A stretch of DNA of 64,000 nt from Zychaea mexicana (Eukaryota > Mucoromycota > Mucoromycetes > Mucorales > Lichtheimiaceae). The notes beneath the pieces were generated by a model. That model was given only the letters and a program-made list of their open reading frames with translations, had not been told where the DNA came from and searched no databases. A program made the position numbers and the translations under genes. The DNA is taken from assembly GCF_025766255.1 (NCBI RefSeq), contig NW_026516692.1, positions 62,001 through 126,000 of the forward strand. The letters run 5' to 3'. This document shows positions 44,806 to 54,430 of the stretch, piece after piece. The first letter of the stretch is position 1. The number at the start of each line of letters is the position of its first letter.

Positions 44806-46174
44806 CTAGGTATAGTTTCGCTTATGAGTATCGGCAACCGTAGCGGACCTTCGGTGAAGGTGTTGTTGTTCCGATGCCGTCGAAGCAACAGAAGCAGTGA
44901 GCGTTTGAAACGAAGGGGATGGATTGGTCGTTCTTTATATTGTTCCTTTGTCTAACTAGAAAAACAAAAATGAGAATGAGTGGACTGTTGCGCGCAAAGT
45001 ATCTCTGGAAGATATGCGATAAAACAAAAAGAAGACATTTAAAAAAGGTGTCAAAACTTACAGCCGATTCGAACTCGTGCTCTTTGGCTGGTACCATAGT
45101 CGATATGTAGGTCATAATCCTGCTTCTTCGCAAAATTAAGCACCAATAAAAAGCCAAAGTAGTCAACCAGATTGGTTAAGGTGACATAGCTACTAAGGTC
45201 GTACTTCTTTTTCTTAACCTCTTCCAACAACAGGTCTTTCCACGGCAGAGTGTAGCTTTCAAAGCGACAAGATGCATGTGACCGCGCAATTCTGAATCGT
45301 TCCGTGTACTTTGCACTATATCAACACAAGTGAGATTGTCAGTGGTGGAAACAAAATAGATAACAAATAACAGTAGGAAATCGTTGCTGCAGCTCAACTC
45401 ACCCTCACCTATGTCGTCAATGCTTGAGAATAATGGCGTGCCCACAAATCAAAGACTTTCCCTCCAGGCAATATGTTTCTCGCCGACCTTATACTTTCTT
45501 GCTAGCCCAAAACCAATGAGATAGGTTTTCACTTCATTGCCGTTTACACCCGTAACAATATTGTCTGGCTTGATGTCGCGATGGAGGATGCCCTTCGAAT
45601 GAATGAACTGCAGCCGCCGCAACTAAATTTCCAATGCCAACATATTAGTTGTCTACTTGTGGACTGCCTATATCAATAAACATAATGAGCAGATACTTTA
45701 CCAATTGCAAGCCCGAAATACTGACTGTGTGCGTACGGAAAACGACTTGTCGCACATCTCAAAGAGACTTTGAAGAGAGGCTAGAAGCAGGGAATTGTTG
45801 TTCAGCGTGTGTCTTTTTTTCTCTCTCTAACAGTTTATGACGCTCATGTAGTGTACTTACGACCCATTAAACCCATAACTAGAACGTTATATTTGCCTTG
45901 AGCACCAAAGTACAACGGCTCAGCTGCATGACAGGTCTCCCTCGCCACAAGATCCTGGTAGCATTGCAATTCGCGGCACCAGACGAGCTCTTTGCTTGAG
46001 CTTCCACTTTGGCAGCAACAATCTTGGATTTATCAGATGCCACAGCTGCAAATACAAAAGGTAAGTTGATCCATGCGTCCATTAGTTACTCACGATGTAT
46101 ATTCGGCCACATGCACCTACTCCTAGCTGCCTAAGAAGCATGAAGCGGTCATTGTCGACGATGGATGGAGGCAT
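44806..46174 (-). pseudogene. CK1-like kinase pseudogene K1-R
   Basis: ATG 46174 (MPPSIVDNDRFMLLRQLGVG), 46045-45866 (AAKVEAQAKSSS), about 45785-45715, 45609-45390 ([23 protein letters not shown] for DFG), 45320-45065 and 44955-44806. Mirror of K1-L without the Crypton. The TGA after WRESL and the GFG change mean it cannot be an active kinase. Confidence 0.75.
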
Positions 46175-46234
46175 TATATTCACGAAACAACGTACGCCAT
46201 AGAAAGGACAATATTTTGATATAAAGAGATGTAA

Positions 46235-46350
46235 GAGATGGACTGGGGTGGTTTCGCTCGCAGCAATGCCTTTTGAATTTTCTTGCAAGGCCAAAATCAA
46301 TGAGATAGGTTTGCGCGGAACGGCCGTTGGCGGCGGTAGATGGAGGCATT
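46235..46350 (-). pseudogene. Isolated CK1-type exon fragment
   Basis: Reads MPPSTAANGRSAQTYLIDFG then LARKFKRHCCERN: mirror of 5640-5765, with DFG intact. Confidence 0.5.
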
Positions 46351-46392
46351 CGACGATATGGTTGAGCAGTATCACATTCAATCTGGTTTGCC

Positions 46393-46635
46393 ATGCTTGC
46401 GGGTGCGCCATCACAGGACCTTGACATTGTCGCTGAAAGAAAAATTCTTCTCCCCGATACAATCCATTGGCATGACCTTCCAAAAAAGCTTGTCAATGAC
46501 AGGTTTAAACAATATTCGTCACCCCAAAATTTGCGATGGATGATCTTTAGCGCGGCCGGGTCCTTGACTTTTCGGCCTTGTCGCAGCACAAACGTTAAAA
46601 CAGTACGTAGCTGGGTTGTTAATTATTGGTGGTGA
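46393..46635 (+). other. Open frame of unknown origin at the palindrome edge
   Basis: Reads IVAERKILLPDTIHWHDLPK then LVNDRFKQYSSPQNLRW with normal residue composition. The palindrome similarity stops near 46460, so about two thirds of this frame is unique sequence. No family recognised; it could be a last exon fragment. Confidence 0.25.
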
Positions 46636-46639
46636 TGGT

Positions 46640-47740
46640 AATATCAGGTCATTGATGAACTGCCTCGCCACTTGGATAGAGACGCATCCGGTCTGGGCTT
46701 GGATTGCACAAACGGTTTAAGCCATCAGCCACAATGACCGTAGCAGCAATAGTGAATCGACGAGGACAGGAAAATGGCTTGACACAGCAGTGAGCTTGAC
46801 AAGAGAAGCTGTGGGTCTTTGGGGGCGAGCTGAAGCAAGAAGTCATCCGGTAAAAGAGCTTGAATAGCTGGTACATGCCAACATATGATAGCAGTCATGA
46901 CCTCCAGAGAGGTAGACTAGGACAACTCCATGTGTGCGTCCTATGTAAATAGTAAAACCGCAATGCCCATGAGCTTCAACGCATCTGACAACAGGTACAC
47001 ATCGTCCCTCTTCCCAAAGTCCTTACGATCAGCCTGCTACTGACGACACCGCCAACAATGAATTAGCTTTTAGAGCGTGAACCGTGAGGACAATAGATAA
47101 GTAAGCTGAACGTATACAGACTATAACCCAGCCACTTTATCGAATCACTTTTTGCAGTCATTCACCCTGTGCCCCCACTCATGCCTCAATTTTAATGCTA
47201 AAGACAACTTACAATGGTGTTTTGTTAAGATCGTTCGAGGAGCTGTAGTTGCATAAAAGCGGAGATGACCAACGTGGACTCACACAAAACGTCAAAGAAG
47301 AAAAGCGAGACCAACGACAGGAGTGCTCTCATTTTGACAGCTTTTGATGTGCCGCATGGTCAAACAAAAAAAAAAAAAAGAGAACCAAAAATCTGAGTTT
47401 CTATTGACAGCACATGACAGTCTTCACTGGCAATAAGCAGTGGTGATGAAAGGAGGGCGGTCAGCAGATCAACCTGAACGAGCCTCAATCTTCCGCGCAT
47501 GAGTTTCCGGTCTCGAGTCATTTTTTTCCTGTTTGTGCACCATCAGACTTTTTGAAGAAGAAACTGTTGTCGCGATAGGCTTTGAGTATAAGAGCAAGTT
47601 ATTTTTTTATTAGCTTTTGCTTACAGTATGTGTACTATTGTAGGAAGGTAGGGCGGGTGGGGGGGGGGTGGGTATATTAAAGCAGAGACAGGTGAGCTGA
47701 AGACGTCTCGATCGGGATTTGTAATGCTGCGCAGCACTGC
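46640..47740. other. Intergenic stretch between palindrome and host gene island
   Basis: No supported gene. A poly-A run lies near 47368 and a poly-G run at about 47658-47668. Confidence 0.5.
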
Positions 47741-47745
47741 AGTTT

Positions 47746-48345
47746 CTATCCATTGTTCTTTTTTTCACTGACGCGTTTTTTTCGTGACAACTTTCGCGTA
47801 GCTGATTTTATCTTTACGTTGTAACTGTTGCTGCTGTCGTACCCAGAGCTGTTACGTTTTTCAAGTGCTGCTGCTGCTATGCGTGCACTTCGCCGCAAGA
47901 TGACGCCGTGCTCTCCTTCTGCTGTGTCATCAACGCATTGACTGTCTTCTTGCTCTATTGTACTGTGCGCGACAGGCGTTGCAGGCGGTGTGATGATGAT
48001 GATGGAGGGTTTGATAGAGGTATCGGATGGCGGTAATGACGGCTGCTCTTCTTTTACTGATGTCGTCGCATGCATCGTCACCTTTGAATCGTGTTGTTCG
48101 CAGCAGCATTGACTTGTGTCAATTATTTCGTCAAACAGTTCTTGGTAGGCTTCGTCGCTGAGCTTCCGATGCTGACTGCAGTGGCTACTACTGGTATTGT
48201 CATCATTGTCATAGCTTTTGATGCTGCTGCTGGCGCTATGATCCTCATCGTCGAGCCATTTGTCCTCTGTCTTGAAGAACTCTTGGGTCTTCAATACGAG
48301 CTCTGTTGTTGCAAAGGTGAACTCTGAGTAAGCTGCTTGATCCAT
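47746..48345 (-). CDS. Hypothetical acidic protein, about 199 aa
   Basis: Not recognised. ATG 48345 (MDQAAYSEFTFATTELVLKT) is preferred over the longer upstream frame because the latter reads low-complexity sequence. Contents: Ser/Asp/Glu-rich segments (DDEDHSASSSIKSYDNDDN), a Cys/His cluster (SQCCCEQHDSK), a Pro/Thr stretch (ITPPATPVAH) and a basic C-terminal end with LRRSARIAAAALEKR and RKLSRKKRVSEKK that could be a nuclear localisation signal. Probably disordered. Single exon. It lies about 300 bp from the end of the GDSL gene on the same strand. Confidence 0.5.
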   Translation of the reverse strand: MDQAAYSEFTFATTELVLKTQEFFKTEDKWLDDEDHSASSSIKSYDNDDNTSSSHCSQHRKLSDEAYQELFDEIIDTSQCCCEQHDSKVTMHATTSVKEEQPSLPPSDTSIKPSIIIITPPATPVAHSTIEQEDSQCVDDTAEGEHGVILRRSARIAAAALEKRNSSGYDSSNSYNVKIKSATRKLSRKKRVSEKKNNG

Positions 48346-48661
48346 GACTGCGTGTTTTGAATCGGGTTGAGTGGAAGAAAGAAAGAAAAATAGAGGACCA
48401 CAGGAATAATAAGATAATGGAAAAGGGTGGTAGTTTCCTTTTTCGGGAGTTGGCCTGTCAGCTGTTGCACTCAACTGTCAAAATCCAGCTGCGTGGGACA
48501 AACAAAATGCTGCATGACTCCGGCTGGTGTGTGGATCCTGAACTTCTATTTTCTCTGCAATGACAACCTTTGTTTACCTGATGGGTGTTTTTTTTATTGG
48601 GTCTAGAGAGATGAGGAATGATGCAAAAAGTGTGTATGTATAAAATAGGTAGGGTTGTTCA

Positions 48662-50196
48662 TTATGCATTGGTGGATTCCATGTTTTGAAGAGGTGTGAA
48701 CCGTCCCCGACCGTTGTTCTTGACCAGTCCGGATAACGCTGCCAACCTGCTAGATCGCTTTTGCCTCCGAGCAAACCAGACAAACCCGATACACAAGAGA
48801 ACAGTCACCATCACCACAAAGTAAATGTGACTGAACGACCCGTCACTGTCGAGATCGTCATCCTCCTCCTCCACTTCCGTCACGTTGCGATCATCATCCG
48901 TTACTGCCGGCGGCTGTTCCGGCTGTTCCGTCGCCTTTGCATCCATAATTTCCTTGACCACTTTGTCAATCACGCCCGTGTTGGCTTGTGGCGTGTATGT
49001 AGGTGACTGGAATCGCTTGTCCCCTTCGATCGTGCTCTTTACTTCGGCAACCGACGGTAGTGAGACCTTGGGCTCAAGTGACCCTGACAACAGAATGCTA
49101 TTGGCAATGGCACGGTGGGCGCCTATAACATGACGACACGCATTCCAGATGATTAAAATCATTACAAGTCGCGAAAGGACAACACTCTTCTCTCCAACTT
49201 TTCTTCTCATCTGTCTTATCAAGCACAACTCGGATTTACCTCCTGTCAGGTGGACCTTGTCCCACCACAAGTATTCGTCCAGGTCATCCGTACATTGGCC
49301 TTGGCACGCTTCCCAATAGGCATGGCTGGCATCCTTAAATCCAAACTCGCTCGGTTTTTCTACCATGTCACCCACCATCGCATGCACATCCACCAGATCC
49401 ATTTCCAACGCTCGGTGATGCTTGTTCATGCTGGTGACGCTTTTCAGTAGTTGATCATTCAGCTCCTCTGCTGCTGCTTTCCGTTTCTCGTCGCCGTTGA
49501 AATACGGCATCATTTCGAGAGGTGGTATGTTGATCACTAGGTATCGATTGCTGCCAAACACTTTACGAACGTTGCGCTGGTTGAAGTATAAAGTCAATCT
49601 ATAGCTGTTCCGGAATAATTTCTACCCCCCCCCTTCCCCCCTTTCATACATGAATTCATTTTTACCATTTGCGTGCCAATACAATCTACTATACCATCCA
49701 ATAAGCTGGTAGTGTTATCTTGTTTGAATGCCAGATCGATATCGTTCAATCCAATCCAGAACGCATAGACCGTATCGTTCGGCTCCAAGTCCATGTGTTC
49801 GTTATAATACATTTCAATTTGGTCCTTTATGCTTGGCATCGCCCCGCTCGTGTCGCTGCTGAATAAGTCATTATCACACACAGCCCCGTCGTATGCAAAA
49901 CTGTATATAGACGCATCCCAGCCAACCGCTAGGTTTTCGCTCCAAAATGGCCCGTTACTTAATCGTTGCAAATTTCCGACATCTTTGATTTATTAAAGCC
50001 AGTTGAACCGATCAGTGACGAGGATGAGCTTTGTTCTTTTCACCATAACTGATCTTCCGTTTTCTTCTTTTACGGTATAGTTTTTCTTTTTACCTGAATA
50101 TGAATCGCCAAATACTACAATGTTTTTCACACCAGATGCATTTGATTGCTGCCATAAGAGACTTGAAAGTCCAACGACAAACGGTAACACCCACAT
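48662..50196 (-). CDS. GDSL/SGNH-family esterase with C-terminal membrane anchor, about 405 aa
   Basis: Four exons keep phase: 50196-50094, 49982-49666, 49576-49240 and 49122-48662. The N-terminus is a signal peptide (MWVLPFVVGLSSLLWQQSNA). Block I is NIVVFGDSYS with the catalytic Ser, followed by the Asp-Val-Gly-Asn of exon 2. Block III is FWIGLND (oxyanion Asn). Block V is WDKVHLTG, giving the Asp-x-x-His pair. These fit the fungal SGNH esterases that resemble acetylesterases or lysophospholipases; substrate unknown. After an acidic stalk (EEEDDDLDSDG) a helix IYFVVMVTVLLCIGFVWF and a basic tail follow, so it is probably a type I membrane protein with the catalytic domain outside. Intact; a real host gene. 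Confidence 0.85.
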
Positions 50197-50356
50197 GACA
50201 AAGAATAAGAGAATATGATAGTCTTCTTTGCTCTTTCTTTCCTCACTTTGTCCGCATTTCGGGTCGGACTTTCCGAACGTCTTCTAATTATAGGATCACC
50301 CTTTATAGCTTTCTCTCTGGTTTTTTTTTCTCTGTTCAAAAAGCAAAAGCGCAACA

Positions 50357-51339
50357 ATGTCTCAAGTATGCTCAAATTGCTTACAAACACGCGAGAATCG
50401 TTATTTTCAAGGCAAGTTAAACACTTTGGATATAGTTATCTGTTCAAAGAAAAAAAAAGTCCTAAAGTATATCGGTGCGAAACAATAGAACCTACGCGCA
50501 GTTACAAAACTTGTGAGAAATGTCGAACCAATCGCAAACGAAGACAGAACTCTTCTTCTACGTCCAATGTACTACAGCAATCCACAGTGACACGAAATGG
50601 CAGCAGCCTCGACTTGAACAACAACGACACTACTGGCAACAGTAACAGAAACAACAAAAGTAGTAGCAGCTCGCTCGTAACACTCGAAACGCTATACGAA
50701 AACTTTACGACATGGACAATGCATCAACCAGAAGGATACCATTACGAAGCCAGACTCAGCCTAGACGATCCACTACTTTTGTTGAGCGATATGGATATTG
50801 CCAAACTCATATGTCACAAAGTGGGCGAGTGCGACACGTACAAATACATATTAAAAACCGTAAATTCATCCGCAGCACGCAAAGGTGTGGCTAGTTTCTA
50901 TGCCAACTGTTCCCAATCCACAGCACTTGCAAAAGCACCAAGAGTGAATGAATCCATACCGGCAGTGAGTCGAAAACGTAAAAGCAAATACCGCAAACGG
51001 TTTGACTGCAAAGGACGCTTGTCAGCAAGCATTGATCGGATTGCAAGACAGGCACATGTGACGATTCAGCATGAAACACGGCATGAACCGCCGGAACCGT
51101 CTCGCAAAACACCCAATGAAGTGCGTGAAATGATAAAGAGGGAAGCATTGTTCATGGGTCGATCGGCTAAGGATATTCATGCGCATGTTCAGCAGCAGTA
51201 TCCAGATGCCAATATCACTCAAGCACAAGTTTATTACTGGTGGCGTGAGTTCAAACAAGATATGCCTCCATCAACAGCAGCAGCAACAACAACAACATCA
51301 TCGGTGAAAAAGCCAAGGTTAAGAAAAGAGGAGGCATAG
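50357..51339 (+). CDS. Zinc-motif, MULE-related protein of unknown function, two exons
   Basis: ATG 50357 (MSQVCSNCLQTRENRYF), then a short intron to exon 2, which runs to the stop at 51339. Two splice choices keep frame: GC-AG 50412-50467, or GT-AG of 44 bp at about 50416-50459. The first is favoured by its GCAAGT donor. The N-terminal CxxC pairs with TCEKCRTN for a possible zinc site. Ser/Asn-rich linker, then LLSDMDIAKLICHKVGECD, a basic stretch, RFDCKGRLSASIDRIA, HETRHEPPEP and ITQAQVYYWWREF. The second half resembles the DNA-binding N-terminal part of Mutator-like transposases. Its relative is carried in the MULE at 12615 and 38162. Intact, so either domesticated or a recent copy. Confidence 0.6.
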
Positions 51340-51958
51340 GAGGCGATGGCTTCTTCCTTCGACATTTTATCACCAACAAAGCTGCTGTCTATATACACAT
51401 GTCCCTGCATTCTCTCATTCCTTTCCCCACGTCCCACTTGTCTCTCTGTACATAAATCTCTCTGGTCGTTATACCTGTTGCGACATGCAACAAGCACATT
51501 TACTTCCTCATATATACAATCTCACAGATGTATTCGCTGTCCAGCAATAGCATATCATCTAATATATGTCAATACGACACACAAAGGTCCACGATGGCTT
51601 CCAGAAACTGTCATACTTTTCTTCATAACGAAGTTTATGTTTGCAAATTCCATTGCTAATTTAACATGCGGTGTGTTGCGTCTGATTTGTCTTAAACACG
51701 TTTTAGCCGTGGTGAAGCTTGCAACGTAGAGATATAAATATATACTGCATCATAGCTGCTGACAAGAGTAAGCATATACATGAAGAGTACCCATATCAAC
51801 TTGTTTATGCTTCTCCAGCCTTATATCACTTCTTTTTCGTGAGAGGGATAGGCATTGTAAATCCAAGGGAGTAGCGGACTAAATTGGGTAAGTCAAAAAT
51901 ATACAAGTTTGATTTTCTCTTTGTCTCTCTTATTATCGACCAAAAGCATAATACACAC
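51340..51958. other. Intergenic region upstream of CBP20
   Basis: No supported gene. A pyrimidine-rich stretch near 51916-51930 precedes the CBP20 start by about 30 bp. Confidence 0.5.
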
Positions 51959-53003
51959 ATGACATCCATCGTTAATTCGTTAGCTGTTCCTTCAACATAT
52001 CGCGATCAGCTCTACCAAGTATGAAGGAACTCCTTCACCTACCTTCAACTCCCAAAACGATTTCAACCAACGCCTTTGAATCTAACAATGCCACAACACA
52101 CGGTTTTTTCCTTCTTTTGATAGGGATCGTCTAATCAGTTCGTGGACGATCTGACCGCGACCGCCACACTATACGTCGGCAATCTGTCATTTTATACAAC
52201 TGAGGAACAAATCTATGAGCTGTTTTCAAAATGTGGCGAAATCAAGCGTATCATTATGGGCTTGGATCGAAACCAAAAGACACCTTGTGGATTTTGCTTT
52301 GTTGAGTAAGTTTTTTTTTTTCCTTTTATTGCGACCGTTTCCAACGCGACACGGCAAACCAATTTTACACAGATATATATAAGGGTTTAGGCAAATACAA
52401 AAGCTAACAACACTATTTTTTTTCTGTTAAAAAAAAAAGATACTATCATCGTACTGACGCGTTAGACTGCATGAAATACGTCAATGGTACAAAGTTGGAT
52501 GAGCGTGTGATACGTTGTGATTTGGACCCTGGCTTTAAAGAAGGAAGACAGTTTGGCCGTGGCAAGAGTGGTGGTCAAGTACGTGACGAGTACCGCACTG
52601 AATTCGATCCAGGTCGTGGTGGATGGGGTCATCGCATGAGACTCCAACTTGAGCGTGAGCGTGAACAGAAGCTGAAGGAGACGTATGAACCTATCAAGGA
52701 GATTCCATCCGGTGCAGAGCAGTATAAGAATCGTATTCAGGATATTTCAGGTAAAAAAATCTTGGATGGAAAAAAAAAGAAGAATACTTTATATTTTTAC
52801 AATATACTCACTTAAATACGTTTAGGATCACGTAAACGTGAGCGTGATTCGGAGGATGATCCAGAACGAAAGCGATTAAAGGAACAGGTAAACAGTATAC
52901 CCACTTGTCTTGGTAACAATTCGGTCACTAACCAGAATCCAATCTCTACTGTATGCAGAACCCAAGATTCAGAGAAAATGACGAGGATGAGGATGATGAA
53001 TAA
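51959..53003 (+). CDS. CBC2: Nuclear cap-binding protein subunit 2 (CBP20), 219 aa, five exons
   Basis: Exons 51959-52018, 52124-52305, 52440-52750, 52826-52887 and 52959-53003 all join in phase. The protein has the conserved N-terminal DQLYQ, an RRM with RNP2 ([10 protein letters not shown]) and RNP1 (CGFCFVEYY), and the C-terminal cap-binding segment [20 protein letters not shown], then GGQVRDEYR. It ends in a charged tail ([16 protein letters not shown]). With CBP80 it forms the nuclear cap-binding complex, which binds the m7G cap of new transcripts and supports splicing and export. Length is slightly above the yeast and human proteins. Intact, and the best anchor for the identity of this genome. 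Confidence 0.95.
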
Positions 53004-53009
53004 ATAAAC

Positions 53010-54173
53010 TTGCATGACATTGGTGGTTTGGATATCCCTTCCTATATTTCTTTAAAATTTTTACTTTCTTGATCGTGGTGATCGGGTCCATAGAAAAATC
53101 GCAGAGGGGAAAGGGTGTATTACATGTCTGCCAGATGGTAGCATCGACACATACTGACCACCACAAAATCGCGCCAAGTAAATGTCCTAAACCAGCAGCG
53201 ATTGTACCAAACTTATTGTAACTATAATCATCGACTTTGTGGGTGCTTTGCCGATAGAACTATGGCAATTGCGTTCACTTTCAACTGTTAAACGACTTCT
53301 GCCTCACTGACACTTATACTACCTCAACTGTTGCATTATCCGTAGTACATATGTGATCTTCTATCAGAACTATCTGGATTACAAACAGCGTAGACATCTT
53401 AAATTTTGTTCCCTTGGAATTTCTAAGTTCTACGCATCAGAATGGATTTCGCCATACTATCCATACGTCAAGATAGTCTTTGAGACTTTTGGAACCTTGT
53501 AGCGCGTTTCAGAGCAACCATTTAGGCACAACAAAAGAGGGCGAAGATAGTTTTTGATACTAAGCTGATAATCCTTATGGATCAATTCAGCGATCTCCAA
53601 TAAGTATATTACTAGCACTCAATTTTGGTATGCTCGTTATGAGAAAGCTTGCTTCTTACGTTTCTGAGTTAGAGCCGGTCTTCTTCGCCGTGTACAGGGA
53701 GAGCACGCAAGTTAACTTTTCAAGGTGGCAAAAAACTTTGTGTAAAGGGGATTTCGTGTGCTAGGGCAGTACATACTAGTCTGGTTTTGGTGCTATTACA
53801 ATAAATATATACAAACCCCTTTTCTTTTTGATGCCTCTGATCAACGATGATCGGCTTCAGTCTTTTGGCGCATGTTTTCTTCCTCGTAAGATCAAGTGTA
53901 CCATCTCTTTATGTAGTCATACATAGCGGAATGTCTATAAGATGAACTGCAAGCCGAGGCATCCCTGGAGATGTTTACAAGCACTCAGGCTGGTACGCAG
54001 CAACGATGATAATTTGTGTCAAAAAGAAGTCGGAGGATCAAGGAACCTTCAGGTGCGAAGAGTGGCACAGTAGTACGCGTCGTTTGGGAATGTACATGGC
54101 TCTATCTGTGTAACAACACCTTTCTAGCCACAAATACAGTGCTTCCAAGAAGTAATGTCACAGCCAACCAAAA
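53010..54173. other. Intergenic region between CBP20 and the chromovirus
   Basis: No supported gene. A few short frames (for example 54016-54237, partly inside the LTR) lack support. Confidence 0.5.
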
Positions 54174-54342
54174 TGTTGTATCCAGAGGATCGGGACATCA
54201 ACTAAGTTCCACAAAGACAATTTCTTTATATGAATAACTAGTAATAAGAATATTTGGAACTCTCTCTTTCTCTCATAATAAAAACTTGACCGTTAAGAGT
54301 CTCACGAATTATCTCGTCCCATTTCCGATCCTCGACAAAACA
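54174..54342 (+). repeat. 5' LTR of the chromovirus
   Basis: TG...CA ends, 169 bp, preceded by CAAAA. A TATA-like tttatatgaata is near 54225. Confidence 0.9.
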
Positions 54343-54430
54343 TTTTTTTTCGTGAATTCTCACCACATCTACAACACCAACACCAACACCAACACCAACA
54401 ACCACAACTACAACAACTACTACTATCACT

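Noticed and set aside
5535..46460. Palindrome as a pure assembly artefact
   Set aside because: Arms differ by many substitutions and by several private insertions with target duplications; still worth confirming with long reads.
46649..46876. 75-codon minus-strand frame
   Set aside because: No domain, no splice context, and ordinary length for chance.
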